This document shows, one piece after another, positions 8,340 through 17,845 of a stretch of 64,000 bases of DNA. The notes under the pieces were generated by a model. The model was not told the DNA's origin. It saw only the letters and a list, made by a program, of their open reading frames with translations, and ran no database searches. Origin of the DNA: Phycisphaerae bacterium (lineage in GTDB: Bacteria; Planctomycetota; Phycisphaerae; JAJVII01); assembly GCA_022072085.1 (NCBI GenBank), contig JAJVII010000009.1, positions 1 to 64,000 of the forward strand. Reading direction: 5' to 3'. The position numbers and the translations under genes are program-made. Position 1 is the first letter of the stretch. Each line of letters begins with the position of its first letter.

Positions 8340-10471
8340 ACAGCGCCGATTCGATTGCCGAACGCCGTCTTCTGGATCGGCTGGCCCCGGCGGCGATTGC
8401 CGAGGAGGATCCGATCCTCGGTTTGGTGGGGACAACCTACAACCTCCAGCCGGACTTCTTCGACACGGATTTCCTGCCAGCGATCTTGGGCTTGGGTGCC
8501 TGGGATGATCGCGGTTGGGCCACGCGAATAGCCATCGAGAACCGGCTCTCGCGAATGGAGGCGGCCACGATTTTCATGGAGCCTAATCGCTACGACGGAC
8601 GCCCCCGTTCCCTGCGGGTGGAGGTTCCGCCGGCGAGTGGGCTCGCTCGCCAGACGCTGCATGCGAAGGTCCTGATCGTTCTCCGTGAGCAGACAGTTCA
8701 GCTCGTCGTCGGCAGCGCCAACCTGAGCGAGTCGGGCTATCGCCATAACCGGGAGGTCGCGACATCGGTCACGGCATCGGCCAAGAGCCCTCAGCAGGCA
8801 CCGTTGATTCGATCCGCCATCGCCGGATTGCGAGAGCGGCTGAATGAACGCCTGACGGCGGGAGCCATTCTGGTGCTTGATCGCTGCAGCACGCTCTTGA
8901 ACGATTGGAGCCCCGGCGGTGGGGGAGATGACGGCGTTGACTTCTTGTGGGGCGGCGGGCCGATTCCGCTCTGGCAGGCGTTTCTGGATCGCTGGCCTCG
9001 GGACGAGAAGGCGCGGTCGATCACCGTCGTGTCCCCGTTCTGGTCCGAGGATGGTGAACGCGCCCCACTACGCCAACTGCTAGCGGAGATGTCGCGGCGT
9101 GGCGTTCTCGACGCCGAGGCGGCGGTGTATTTGGTGACGGATACGGACATTGACGCGCGGGGGGCGTACCGGCCGAAGTTGCCGCCCTCTTATGCCACGT
9201 GCGACCTATCCGCTTTTGGCGCAAGAGCCGTTGCCCAGGCCGCAGACCCGCGCGTGTCGGCGGAGGAAGTGGCCGGTCTGGAAGGTTTCCTCGGCCGACG
9301 TTGCCTGCACGCCAAAGTTCTGCTTCTGGAGGGGCCAACGAGCTCGCTAGCTTTCGCTGGCTCCGCGAATTTCACGCATAGCGGCTGGGGGCTGCTGGAT
9401 GATCCGACATCAGCCAACATCGAGGCCGGAATCGTCATTCTGCGGACGGGCCGAGGGCGGGGGGAGGTCCGCGACCTGATTCCAGCGCCGATAGGCGCGG
9501 TCGTCGAACTTGGCGACGGAACAGCCGGAGCGCTTGCGCCGCCCGATCCATCGCCCGCCGAAGCCCCGTGGCCGGATTTCATCCGGGAGATCGTCCTGGT
9601 TCCCCTGCCTGATCGCCAGGAGGAACTTTGCCTGATGGTCCGGGTGAACGCCGAGCAGGTCGCCGGACCATGGACGATAGCACTGCCGGCGAGAGGCGAT
9701 CTGCCCGCAAGGGCGCTGCTGGCGTCCACGGATCCGCCGACAGGACCGGCTGACGTATGGCGAGTTCCCCTCGGCCGCGAGACGTTGAATCAACTGCTCG
9801 TCGGGCAGGAAGTCTCCGTCTCCTGGTGGGCTTGGCAGCAAGGAAGGATGGTCCCGGTCAATGTCGACGCATCGGCCCGCGAGAGTCTGCCTATCAGTCC
9901 TGGCTCGCCTGACCTCCGGGAGGAACACCTGGTGGCCTATTACCAGGGACAAATTCGCTGGGAGGATCTGTTCCCCGACCCGGAGATGCCCCCGCCGACT
10001 GAAGTGCCGAGCGGGCAGACCCAGCTCGTGTCTGAAGTGGACACATCGAAAATCCAGTCGTACCAGATTCGCGAGTTCGTCGAGGCGATTTCAGGGATTC
10101 GGGCCGATCTGCGGGACGCCGTGCATTCGGAACCGGCGATGAAGCTGGCGGTGCTTGGGCCGGTGAGCCCGATCGCGTTGACAAGGACGATCATGGAGGC
10201 AGTCAAGGCTGGCTCGCGGACACCGATCGCCGCCGGTTTCCAACTCGTCGAGATTCTGGCTTGCATCGAATCGGCCCGCACACACGAAGTCCCTACTCGG
10301 CTGACAAAGGCGTGGGAGGTGGTCCTGGACAGGGCATCGGCGGAGATATGCCAGTTCCTGACACGGCTTCGCGATGAGCATAGTGAGGCGTTGCGGGCTA
10401 GTCGCATGTTCGACCGGTACGAGGCCGCTGTCCGCAAGTATTGTCGCGGTGGAGAAGGCAACCGTGATTAA
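8336..10471 (+). CDS. PLD-superfamily nuclease-like protein
   Basis: The 711-residue protein has two HxK phospholipase-D motifs, LHAKVLIV followed by VGSANLSESG (residues about 105-130) and LHAKVLLL followed by AGSANFTHSG (about 323-347). Two such half-sites make one active centre in this superfamily, which includes nucleases such as the DISARM component DrmC. The C-terminal 300 residues are of unknown function. It overlaps the preceding gene by ATGA, and the helicase start lies inside its last codons. The setting implies a nuclease cooperating with the following SNF2-type translocase. Confidence 0.85.
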   Translation: MNSADSIAERRLLDRLAPAAIAEEDPILGLVGTTYNLQPDFFDTDFLPAILGLGAWDDRGWATRIAIENRLSRMEAATIFMEPNRYDGRPRSLRVEVPPASGLARQTLHAKVLIVLREQTVQLVVGSANLSESGYRHNREVATSVTASAKSPQQAPLIRSAIAGLRERLNERLTAGAILVLDRCSTLLNDWSPGGGGDDGVDFLWGGGPIPLWQAFLDRWPRDEKARSITVVSPFWSEDGERAPLRQLLAEMSRRGVLDAEAAVYLVTDTDIDARGAYRPKLPPSYATCDLSAFGARAVAQAADPRVSAEEVAGLEGFLGRRCLHAKVLLLEGPTSSLAFAGSANFTHSGWGLLDDPTSANIEAGIVILRTGRGRGEVRDLIPAPIGAVVELGDGTAGALAPPDPSPAEAPWPDFIREIVLVPLPDRQEELCLMVRVNAEQVAGPWTIALPARGDLPARALLASTDPPTGPADVWRVPLGRETLNQLLVGQEVSVSWWAWQQGRMVPVNVDASARESLPISPGSPDLREEHLVAYYQGQIRWEDLFPDPEMPPPTEVPSGQTQLVSEVDTSKIQSYQIREFVEAISGIRADLRDAVHSEPAMKLAVLGPVSPIALTRTIMEAVKAGSRTPIAAGFQLVEILACIESARTHEVPTRLTKAWEVVLDRASAEICQFLTRLRDEHSEALRASRMFDRYEAAVRKYCRGGEGNRD

Positions 10472-13400
10472 CGTGTCACAGCAGTTCGATCTGGGTCTGG
10501 ATACCAGCCGCATCAAAGACCCGAACGACGCCCGGCGCCAGACGCGGACGACGGAGGAAGTCCTCCAGCGGTTCTTCCATCCGCGACCCGGCAAGCGCTT
10601 CGAACTCCAGGTGCTCGCCGACGAGGTCGGGATGGGCAAGACGTTCGTCGCGCTTGCCACGGCGTACTCGATCCTGGCCCATATGCGCGAGGGCCGCCCG
10701 GAGAGCGACCTGGACGGTTGCTACCAGAAGGTTCTGATTCTCACGCCAGCCAATTCGTCGCTGTTCAACAAATGGAACAAGGAGGTCGCTGAGTTCGTCC
10801 GCCGGTGCGTCTTGCCGCGGTATCGAGACGAAGCCACGTCCTGGTTCACCGCGAAGAAGGTGGAGCGACTCGACGAATTGGTGGCCGCGGTGCGCGGCGA
10901 CACGAAGAGACGGGTACTGCTGACGAACATGGCAATCCTTCGCGGCGCCGGCGGCAAGCTTCGTCACTACGACCTGAAACGGCGATTCATGCTGGGCGTC
11001 CTGTTTCGGTTCTGGGGGAATCGCCTCGGTCTGGACGAACGTGAGCGGCTGCTCAAGGGTGCCCCGGCCGACTGGCCCCGTGATCCACGGTGGCTGACGA
11101 AAGTGGAGTATTGGGAACAGGAACTACTGCCCTTCTCCGAGGACGAACTCCTTGCGGCTGTCGAGGCGTTCAATCGTCGATATGGGGACGTCGATAGCCT
11201 GCTCGATGTTTGCAGGGAAATCGCCCGGCCGTGGACCTGGAACCGCGAGGGCAAGTTCGACGCCAAGGGAATCGACAACAGGCTGATTCGCATCTATCGC
11301 TGGTCGGCCTATCAGTTGATTCGCCAGGCGTTCCCCTTGCTGATTGTTGATGAAGCGCACAATTGGAAAAATGGTCCGTCGGCGGGCACGAATGGCTTCA
11401 CGGAGTTTGCCGAGGATCTGGCGCCTCATGTCCGCCGAGCGCTGCTCCTGACGGCCACCCCGTTCCAGCTGCGGCCCGAGGAGATGCTGGAGATTCTTAA
11501 GGTTTCAGATCACATCATGCCATGCCCTACTCAGCAGGAGTCGGAAGCGAGGCGCAAACGTCTGGAGGATTTCAGGGAGCGGACCATTCGGCCCGTCCTC
11601 AAGAACTCGGAGCAGGCGAGCAAGGCGTTCACAAAGGCTTGGACGCGACTGCCGAGGAAGTTCAAGACGGAAGACTTGCTCGATGCCTGGATGATGCCCC
11701 AGGTCGAGGATGCGAGGGGGAAACTGCTTGAACTGGCTGACGAGCCAGGGGTCATAGGCGCCGGCGACCCGCGTTTTGAGAAGGCTATCACGACGGCTTT
11801 GGCCGGCATGGACCCCGACCTACGCCCGGTGATTCGGGAGGCGCTGGGCCTCTACGCCTTCAATACCGATCTGTCCCGCGAGATGGGCAGTCTCGTAATC
11901 CGGCATCGTCGCGGGACGGATCACCGATTGTTTCGGGTCGGCTGCGAGAGTGCCCTTCCGGCCGCGCGCGTGCTCGCTCGGCCGGATGCCCACCTGTTGC
12001 ACTACGCCCCGGGCTTGGACGTGCGTGGCGACGGAGAGCTGCCCCACTACATCCTCATGCGGTGCGTTTCGGAGATGAAGGGGGGCAAGGGCCGATCAAG
12101 TCTGGGCAGCGCCCTCACGGGCTGCTATTCGACACTTTTGCACAGCGCTGAAGGCCGCGATGTTCAGAAGCGGCTGAAGGATTCGGCGGTCGGTCGCGTC
12201 TATCTGGACCTGCTGATGAACATGGTCAGTGAGGACCAGGACGCCGATCACCCGAAACTCACCCGAGTAGTCCAATCAGTCCTGGAGAGATGGCGTGCCG
12301 GGGAAAAGGTGCTGATCTTCTGTTTTCGCGTCAACACGGCCGATAGGCTGCGAACCATTATCGACCAGCACATCCGCACGGAACTCAATGACCGGCGTAG
12401 GGCCTGCCTGGGGGGTGGGGATGCCCTACGGACGCTTCGCGCCCGTTTCACGGGCCGAGAACGGGATCTCATCGGCCTCGGCCTTGATCGTGTGCTCTGG
12501 TCCGCGATGTGGGCGGCAAGAGCCCGGCGCGAAGATGCGGGGCTTTTCGATCCGCGGCGGCTTCGCCTAACCGGTGACGACCTGAGGGGTCTGGCGCGTT
12601 TGTCGCTGTCATGTGGCATTGACTTGCGGGGAGAGAGGATCGACCGTGTGTTCCTTCACCGCGCCACGGAGTGCGTCCTGGCGAGGCGGTTGCTCCGCGA
12701 CGGCCCATCGGTCGGCTTCAACCATCGTCTGCTTGAGGAGGCGGCGCAGGAGGCGTGGGTGACTCATCCTTATGGCCTTCAATCAGAAGACCATGTCGAG
12801 GCCGAGGGTGAGACCCCAACCCAAGGCGATGGGGCCGCGGACCGCGCGGGTTTTGACGAACGTGGCGTTCACTTTGTTTACGACCCTCGGAGCGGCCGCT
12901 CGGGGGACGCGGATGCCCTGGCGGCGGACCTCGAGGCAACCCGGCAACGGGCACGCAGGCAAGGACAAGTCGCTTTGCTTGACGCCTACGCCGAGGCGCC
13001 AAGCCTCTGGCTCGGCACCAGACCGTCCGAACAGTGGGCTGCTCCTGATGAACGCCGGGCGGTGAGCATCGGGGCATTGCACGACCACCTGTGGGGACTT
13101 ACGGAACAAGGCGACGGGCACAATTGGACGACTCGGCTCATGGTTTTTCAGGCGCTGAGGCGAGCGTTGCTGCGCGAGTCAGTCCTGCTTCGGCTCCTGC
13201 CGGACAGGGCAGAGCGCGAGGAGAGCGGCTGGGGGGAACTCCTCGTGGATGCGTTTCATAGGGAGATGCTCGGCCAGAGAGAGAGCATGGCTGATCGAGT
13301 GGTCGTATTCGTCGAGGATATTCGGGCGGCAAGCGGCGACATACGCGAACCCGGCTCGGCGCGTTACGCGATCTACGATGCCACGCAGCTGCGAGACCAG

Positions 13401-13904
13401 CAGTTCGTGGCCGTGGCCAAGGGCGGCGGGGGTGACAAGTTCATCCAGGCTCGCGACCGCATATTCAATGGCTTCAACACACCGCTGCTGCCGGAAATCT
13501 TGATCTGCACCACGGTCGGCCAGGAGGGTATCGACCTCCACCGCCATTGTCGGCACGTGATCCATTACGATCTGGCGTGGAACCCGGCCACGTTGGAGCA
13601 GCGCACCGGCCGCGCTGATCGCATCGGCAGCAAGACGTTCCGCGAGCGATCCCTTGCTGCGGACGGCGCCAAGACCTTCCTGGAAATCGGGGTTCCGTTC
13701 CTAGCCGGCACGTACGACGAGCGCATGTACGAGGAACTGCGTCTGCGTGCCCAGACGTTTGAAGTGTTGACAGGCGGGGAATTCGCGGCCGAGCACGCCG
13801 AGGGCGACGACGACGAAGGTCGCGAGGGTCGGCTTTCGATCACACCCTTGCCGCAGGAAATGCTCCGCCAACTGCGGGTCGACCTACAGGTGTGGCGAGT
13901 ATAG
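10464..13904 (+). CDS. SNF2/HepA-like superfamily II helicase
   Basis: The protein has about 1146 residues. Walker A is DEVGMGKTF, motif II is VDEAHNWKNG, and the C-terminal helicase lobe contains WNPATLEQRTGRADRIGS, which is typical of SNF2/HepA translocases. A long insert between lobes (about residues 640-900) carries no known motif. The GTG start at 10464, with GGAG nine bases upstream and overlapping the PLD stop codon, is preferred over the longer open frame. The size and partner resemble the DISARM helicase DrmD, but DrmA, DrmB and a linked methylase are absent, so it is not a canonical DISARM. Confidence 0.88.
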   Translation: MINVSQQFDLGLDTSRIKDPNDARRQTRTTEEVLQRFFHPRPGKRFELQVLADEVGMGKTFVALATAYSILAHMREGRPESDLDGCYQKVLILTPANSSLFNKWNKEVAEFVRRCVLPRYRDEATSWFTAKKVERLDELVAAVRGDTKRRVLLTNMAILRGAGGKLRHYDLKRRFMLGVLFRFWGNRLGLDERERLLKGAPADWPRDPRWLTKVEYWEQELLPFSEDELLAAVEAFNRRYGDVDSLLDVCREIARPWTWNREGKFDAKGIDNRLIRIYRWSAYQLIRQAFPLLIVDEAHNWKNGPSAGTNGFTEFAEDLAPHVRRALLLTATPFQLRPEEMLEILKVSDHIMPCPTQQESEARRKRLEDFRERTIRPVLKNSEQASKAFTKAWTRLPRKFKTEDLLDAWMMPQVEDARGKLLELADEPGVIGAGDPRFEKAITTALAGMDPDLRPVIREALGLYAFNTDLSREMGSLVIRHRRGTDHRLFRVGCESALPAARVLARPDAHLLHYAPGLDVRGDGELPHYILMRCVSEMKGGKGRSSLGSALTGCYSTLLHSAEGRDVQKRLKDSAVGRVYLDLLMNMVSEDQDADHPKLTRVVQSVLERWRAGEKVLIFCFRVNTADRLRTIIDQHIRTELNDRRRACLGGGDALRTLRARFTGRERDLIGLGLDRVLWSAMWAARARREDAGLFDPRRLRLTGDDLRGLARLSLSCGIDLRGERIDRVFLHRATECVLARRLLRDGPSVGFNHRLLEEAAQEAWVTHPYGLQSEDHVEAEGETPTQGDGAADRAGFDERGVHFVYDPRSGRSGDADALAADLEATRQRARRQGQVALLDAYAEAPSLWLGTRPSEQWAAPDERRAVSIGALHDHLWGLTEQGDGHNWTTRLMVFQALRRALLRESVLLRLLPDRAEREESGWGELLVDAFHREMLGQRESMADRVVVFVEDIRAASGDIREPGSARYAIYDATQLRDQQFVAVAKGGGGDKFIQARDRIFNGFNTPLLPEILICTTVGQEGIDLHRHCRHVIHYDLAWNPATLEQRTGRADRIGSKTFRERSLAADGAKTFLEIGVPFLAGTYDERMYEELRLRAQTFEVLTGGEFAAEHAEGDDDEGREGRLSITPLPQEMLRQLRVDLQVWRV

Positions 13905-13979
13905 CGCACGCGCTGCTCACCACGATCTGAATAGCCTTGCGCCACGTCGGGTCCCCCGCTCCCCGAGGATCCGGGCAAG

Positions 13980-14396
13980 TCAATTCCGGCGAAGAAACGC
14001 CCGTATCCGATCGGCTACGTGGGGCATTTGCCTCGCCGTGGCCTGGCATTCCCAGATCACCAGCACGCGCCAACCCAGCCGGCGCAACGACAACATGTTC
14101 CGACGGTCGCGCCGGCGGTTCTCATCCAGTTTGCCACGCCAGAACGCAACTCGGCTCTTCGGAATCCGGTCGCCAAGGTCGCACTTGTGCCTGTGCCAGA
14201 AGCAGCCATGGACAAAGATGACCTTCCGTTGTTTGGGGAAGACAAGGTCGGGGCAGCCTGGAAGGCGGCGCACGTGGAGGCGATACCGGAAACCAAGAGA
14301 CCAAACGAGCCGCCGAACGGCGTACTCCGGCTGCGTGTCCTTCGACTTGATCAGAGACATTCGTCGGCTGCGCTCTTCACGACTGAGACTATCCAC
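13980..14396 (-). CDS. vsr: Very-short-patch repair endonuclease Vsr
   Basis: The 138-residue protein matches Vsr throughout: RRMSLIKSKDTQPE near the N-terminus, LPGCPDLVF, VHGCFWHRH and the C-terminal VLVIWEC. Vsr nicks 5' to the T in T:G mismatches made by deamination of 5-methylcytosine. The GTG start lies 1 base after the methylase stop codon, so the two are translationally coupled. The pairing protects the host against mutations caused by its own methylase. It is the last gene of the MORC-type restriction operon, and its 3' end faces the 3' end of the helicase operon. Confidence 0.93.
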   Translation of the reverse strand: MDSLSREERSRRMSLIKSKDTQPEYAVRRLVWSLGFRYRLHVRRLPGCPDLVFPKQRKVIFVHGCFWHRHKCDLGDRIPKSRVAFWRGKLDENRRRDRRNMLSLRRLGWRVLVIWECQATARQMPHVADRIRAFLRRN

Positions 14397-14397
14397 T

Positions 14398-15612
14398 TCA
14401 ACGCTTCCTCGTGGGATTGCAGGCGGCCTTGACGCGCATGGCCTCGACCAAGCGACCGACCACGATTTCGGCCAGTTCCACCGGAACGGCATTTCCTAGC
14501 TGTCGCATCGTTCCCGTCCATGTGCCCTCGAAGACCCAATCATCCGGGAACGTCTGAAGGCGAGCGCATTCCCTGACCGAAAAGTAACGCACGGAACTAT
14601 CGTCCAGCCTGACCATGTTCTCCCCGCCGGGAACGCCATGATCTCCCGCCTTCAGGGTCTTGGCCGGCCAATCCAAGACGGATCCCGTGTGCCCAGCATA
14701 AGCGCGGGCACCCGGGTTCAGGAAATGATTATCGATGGTTCTGGACGTCTGCCCGATGGCAATCCGCGGCAGACTGCTGATCGCATCCCGAACGGTCCGC
14801 CAAGCTCTTGGCAGCATCTTCCGGTCAAGGACGCGGAGTTTCTCGATTCGTCGCTTCAGTCTCGATGGCATCCTTGGCCGCAGCGATTTCGCTATGCCGT
14901 GTCGATCCCAGTACTCCCCAGAGACCCATTGGTCATAAAGAAGGCCATCCTCCGAATGGGTCGATGGGGGGTAGCTGAACTCCATGCCCAGGTCTGACCG
15001 CACGCCAACGATTAGAACCCGCTCTCGCCGTTGTGGCACACCATAGTCGGCCGAATCAAGGGCGGACGGCGACAGAATCTTGTAATGCAGGTCATCGTAG
15101 GTGTCCCCGGTATACAACCTCTCAAGTCGCGGAAGATGGTCCAACCACTCCTCGTCGCCCCGCGGGCCAACGAGCGGAAATCGCAACCGGTGCAGGATGT
15201 AGTTGTAGTACTTTAGGAAACTGCCGCGCAACAACCCCTTGACGTTCTCGAACACGAAGGCCTTCGGCATTATCTCGCGGACTGCGCGAATAGCCTCGGG
15301 GAACAAGTTCCTTTCGTCCTCATGCCCCGCGTGATTGCCGCCAAGAGAAAAGGGCTGGCATGGCGGCCCGCCACACACCACAGCGACCTTGCCTGCATGC
15401 TGCGCAAGATCATAGTCCTCAACCGAACCCTCCACTATCTCCCAGTCGCGTACGAACTTGACGCCATCCTGCTTGTTGCGGCGCAAGGTATCGCAGGCTC
15501 CGGCATCGCGCTCGATCGCCGCAACGTGGGCTAGGCCAGCCCTGGCGGCCCCAAGGGCTAGACCGCCCGCGCCGGCAAATAGCTCAATTGACGTGACCCC
15601 GTTGTCCGCCAT
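14398..15612 (-). CDS. DNA (cytosine-5-)-methyltransferase
   Basis: The 404-residue enzyme shows the C5-methylase motifs in order: motif I ELFAGAGGLALG (residues 10-21), motif IV GGPPCQPFS with the catalytic Cys, motif VI ENVKG, motif VIII QRRERV and the C-terminal motifs IX-X ending in RQLGNAVPV. The variable region between VIII and IX would set the target sequence, which cannot be read from the protein. It follows the 177-residue unknown gene by 17 bases and precedes Vsr. It would mark self DNA for the ATPase and helicase-nuclease encoded upstream. Confidence 0.95.
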   Translation of the reverse strand: MADNGVTSIELFAGAGGLALGAARAGLAHVAAIERDAGACDTLRRNKQDGVKFVRDWEIVEGSVEDYDLAQHAGKVAVVCGGPPCQPFSLGGNHAGHEDERNLFPEAIRAVREIMPKAFVFENVKGLLRGSFLKYYNYILHRLRFPLVGPRGDEEWLDHLPRLERLYTGDTYDDLHYKILSPSALDSADYGVPQRRERVLIVGVRSDLGMEFSYPPSTHSEDGLLYDQWVSGEYWDRHGIAKSLRPRMPSRLKRRIEKLRVLDRKMLPRAWRTVRDAISSLPRIAIGQTSRTIDNHFLNPGARAYAGHTGSVLDWPAKTLKAGDHGVPGGENMVRLDDSSVRYFSVRECARLQTFPDDWVFEGTWTGTMRQLGNAVPVELAEIVVGRLVEAMRVKAACNPTRKR

Positions 15613-15629
15613 GATTCCTCCACCTGCGG

Positions 15630-16163
15630 TTACGCCCCGTTGAGCCAGATCACCTTCTCGATCTTGAGCTTCTTGGCGGCATCCTCGACCATCTCGCGGA
15701 AGGGCCCCTCCTGCATGCGGCCGCCGGCATACATCAGAACCAGGCCAAAGGGCCTTGCCTTCGCCGCCAAGTGGGATCGCTCATGAACCGCCATGATCAG
15801 GTTCTTCCAGTTCGCGGCCAAGCCCCAGCAGAGGATTCTGCCGTCATCAAGTCGCAGGCCGTGTGGCTTTGTGTAGTTCTCCGCCGTCCCCGCCTCCAGT
15901 GGAATTCCCAAGGCCTTGCGCACCCGATTCGGATCCTCGAGGCGATCCAGCACATAGGGCTTCATGATCGTGTCTTTTATGTAGAGCCGGACATTCTGGT
16001 CGGGAATGTATCGGGAGATCACGCCGCCGATATCCCGGTCCCTGCTCCAGTTTTCGTAGTACTGCGTCTTCTGGCGGTCTGGCAACGTGGCCCACTTCAG
16101 GCCATCCGCCAGTGTCCAAAGCTTCTCACGCAGGCCGTCCAACACCGTGTCTGGTAGTTTCAT
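15630..16163 (-). CDS. Unknown 177-residue protein of the MORC restriction operon
   Basis: The gene overlaps the helicase-nuclease gene by ATGA and lies 17 bases before the methylase. The product has no membrane segment or recognised motif. It is rich in aromatic and charged residues (WATLPDRQKTQYYENWSRD near residue 24) and ends EKVIWLNGA. Position suggests a dedicated subunit of the restriction complex, for example a specificity or adaptor protein. This is inference from gene order alone. Confidence 0.65.
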   Translation of the reverse strand: MKLPDTVLDGLREKLWTLADGLKWATLPDRQKTQYYENWSRDRDIGGVISRYIPDQNVRLYIKDTIMKPYVLDRLEDPNRVRKALGIPLEAGTAENYTKPHGLRLDDGRILCWGLAANWKNLIMAVHERSHLAAKARPFGLVLMYAGGRMQEGPFREMVEDAAKKLKIEKVIWLNGA

Positions 16164-17845
16164 TGCACGCTTCCTGGTGGGGGAGCATCCGGATAGTCAA
16201 TCTCCGGAAGCTGAAGCTCCGCGTCGTCCTCCCGAAGAACCAACGACGACTGATCAAGTATCCATTCCTTGAGGAAGCTCCCCGCCGATTGATCGCCAAA
16301 CGACACCAATCGCCCGCCGAGGCCGACGCGCTCCACATCGTCGCCCCTGATGGCCTTATCCAACTCCAAGACCTCCGCGACGCGCCTCAAGTCGGTGACG
16401 AAATCCAGAACCACGACCTTGTCCTTGTCGCGACTGAATCGCAGCCCGCGTCCGAGTTGTTGTACGAAGATTCGGCGGCTATGCGTGACCCGCATGAAGA
16501 TAATCAGGTCCACATCCGGAACATCGACGCCTTCATTGAACAGGTCGACCGTGACGACGATGTCGAGGCGGCCCGAGCGAAACTGCGACATCAACTTGTC
16601 CCGAGTCCGTGGCGGAGTCTCAAATAGAATCACTTCGGCCCGGAATCCATATTGACGAAGCGTTCCGGCGAATGATTTCGCGTGGGCCCCCGATGGGCTA
16701 TAGACGATGGCGCAATGGCGTTTCTCGCCATCGAAGACCTGGCGGACGAGGCGAGCCGCCATGTCATCCCGCGTCGGGATGATCAGCTTGCGGTTGAGCT
16801 GGGAAATCGAGTACTTGTTCCGTGATCGCTGCTGGACGAATTCCCAGTCAATGTTGTCGGCCAGGAGCCGGTAGTCCACCTCGGCCAGGAAACCCTTGGC
16901 TAGGCCCTCGGCAACTCCCAGCCGGACGAGCGCCGGTCCAAAAATGCGATCAATATCGTAGGCGTCTCCGCGCCAAGGCGTGGCCGTGACTCCCGCCAGC
17001 ATCCTAGGCCGCAGGGCGGCGATGGCCTGCAAGAAGGTTTCGGCGCCAGCATGATGGGCCTCATCAACCACGACAAGCCCGAACTGCGGAAGATGCTCTA
17101 GGCGCTGCGTGACACTCTGAATGGTGGCGAAGGTGATGCCATCCCAATACGTGGGCGTCTCGCCCTCGGCAAGTCGGTGAGTGTGGACCCAGCGGGGCAG
17201 CTGGAACCAGAACGCCTGCTGCAACTGGTTGACCAGCGTGACGGTGTGCGCGAGCACGAGAATACGCCCATGCTCCACCCGGTTGTCCCTGAGCAAATCG
17301 GCAACGGTCTCGGCCATGACAACCGTCTTGCCTAGGCCCGTCGCCATCACGATCTGGCCGCGCCCAGTATCGAGCAAGGCCTCCCGCAAACGCGTCGACG
17401 CGTCCTCTTGATAGTCCCTCAGCGTTCGGCGGGCGGGCGCGTACTCCGGGGTCGCCTGCATCCAATTGATAAGAACCGCCGGAACAGCCAGATCGATCTT
17501 CAACCCCAGTCTCTCGTATCGGCTCTTTTCCCTGAGTAGCCCATCCGATGGGGGGCGAGAGCACGCGATGACCAGCTTTTCGGCGTCGTAGAACTCGGCG
17601 GCATTGACAATCTCCTCCACGGCGGAGCTTGGCGGCGGAGAAGCTGTTGTGTGCTTGCACTGAACGACCCAGATCTCGCCTCCACGGGCGGCGAGGATGT
17701 CGGCACCGTGATCACCGGTCCCGGCAACAAGGCGGACGTCCTGGAATCCGTTGGCCAGGAGAAGCCGCGCAACATCCCGCTCGAATGCCTGCCAGGGGCC
17801 ATTCAGCAGTCGGTCGCGTCCCAGGAAGCCGCTATCCTCGATCAC
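16160..17845 (-). CDS. Mrr-like nuclease fused to a DEAD/DEAH helicase
   Basis: The 561-residue protein has an N-terminal Mrr/REase-fold domain (GDHGADILA, then WVVQCKH, residues about 44-65) that supplies the Asp and QxK catalytic residues of this nuclease class. It is followed by a superfamily II helicase: Walker A MATGLGKT, motif II VVDEAHH, motif III TATPWRG and motif VI QQLGRGLR. It overlaps the ATPase gene upstream and the small gene downstream by ATGA at both ends. Known relatives act as the cutting and translocating subunit of restriction systems. Confidence 0.92.
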   Translation of the reverse strand: MIEDSGFLGRDRLLNGPWQAFERDVARLLLANGFQDVRLVAGTGDHGADILAARGGEIWVVQCKHTTASPPPSSAVEEIVNAAEFYDAEKLVIACSRPPSDGLLREKSRYERLGLKIDLAVPAVLINWMQATPEYAPARRTLRDYQEDASTRLREALLDTGRGQIVMATGLGKTVVMAETVADLLRDNRVEHGRILVLAHTVTLVNQLQQAFWFQLPRWVHTHRLAEGETPTYWDGITFATIQSVTQRLEHLPQFGLVVVDEAHHAGAETFLQAIAALRPRMLAGVTATPWRGDAYDIDRIFGPALVRLGVAEGLAKGFLAEVDYRLLADNIDWEFVQQRSRNKYSISQLNRKLIIPTRDDMAARLVRQVFDGEKRHCAIVYSPSGAHAKSFAGTLRQYGFRAEVILFETPPRTRDKLMSQFRSGRLDIVVTVDLFNEGVDVPDVDLIIFMRVTHSRRIFVQQLGRGLRFSRDKDKVVVLDFVTDLRRVAEVLELDKAIRGDDVERVGLGGRLVSFGDQSAGSFLKEWILDQSSLVLREDDAELQLPEIDYPDAPPPGSVQ

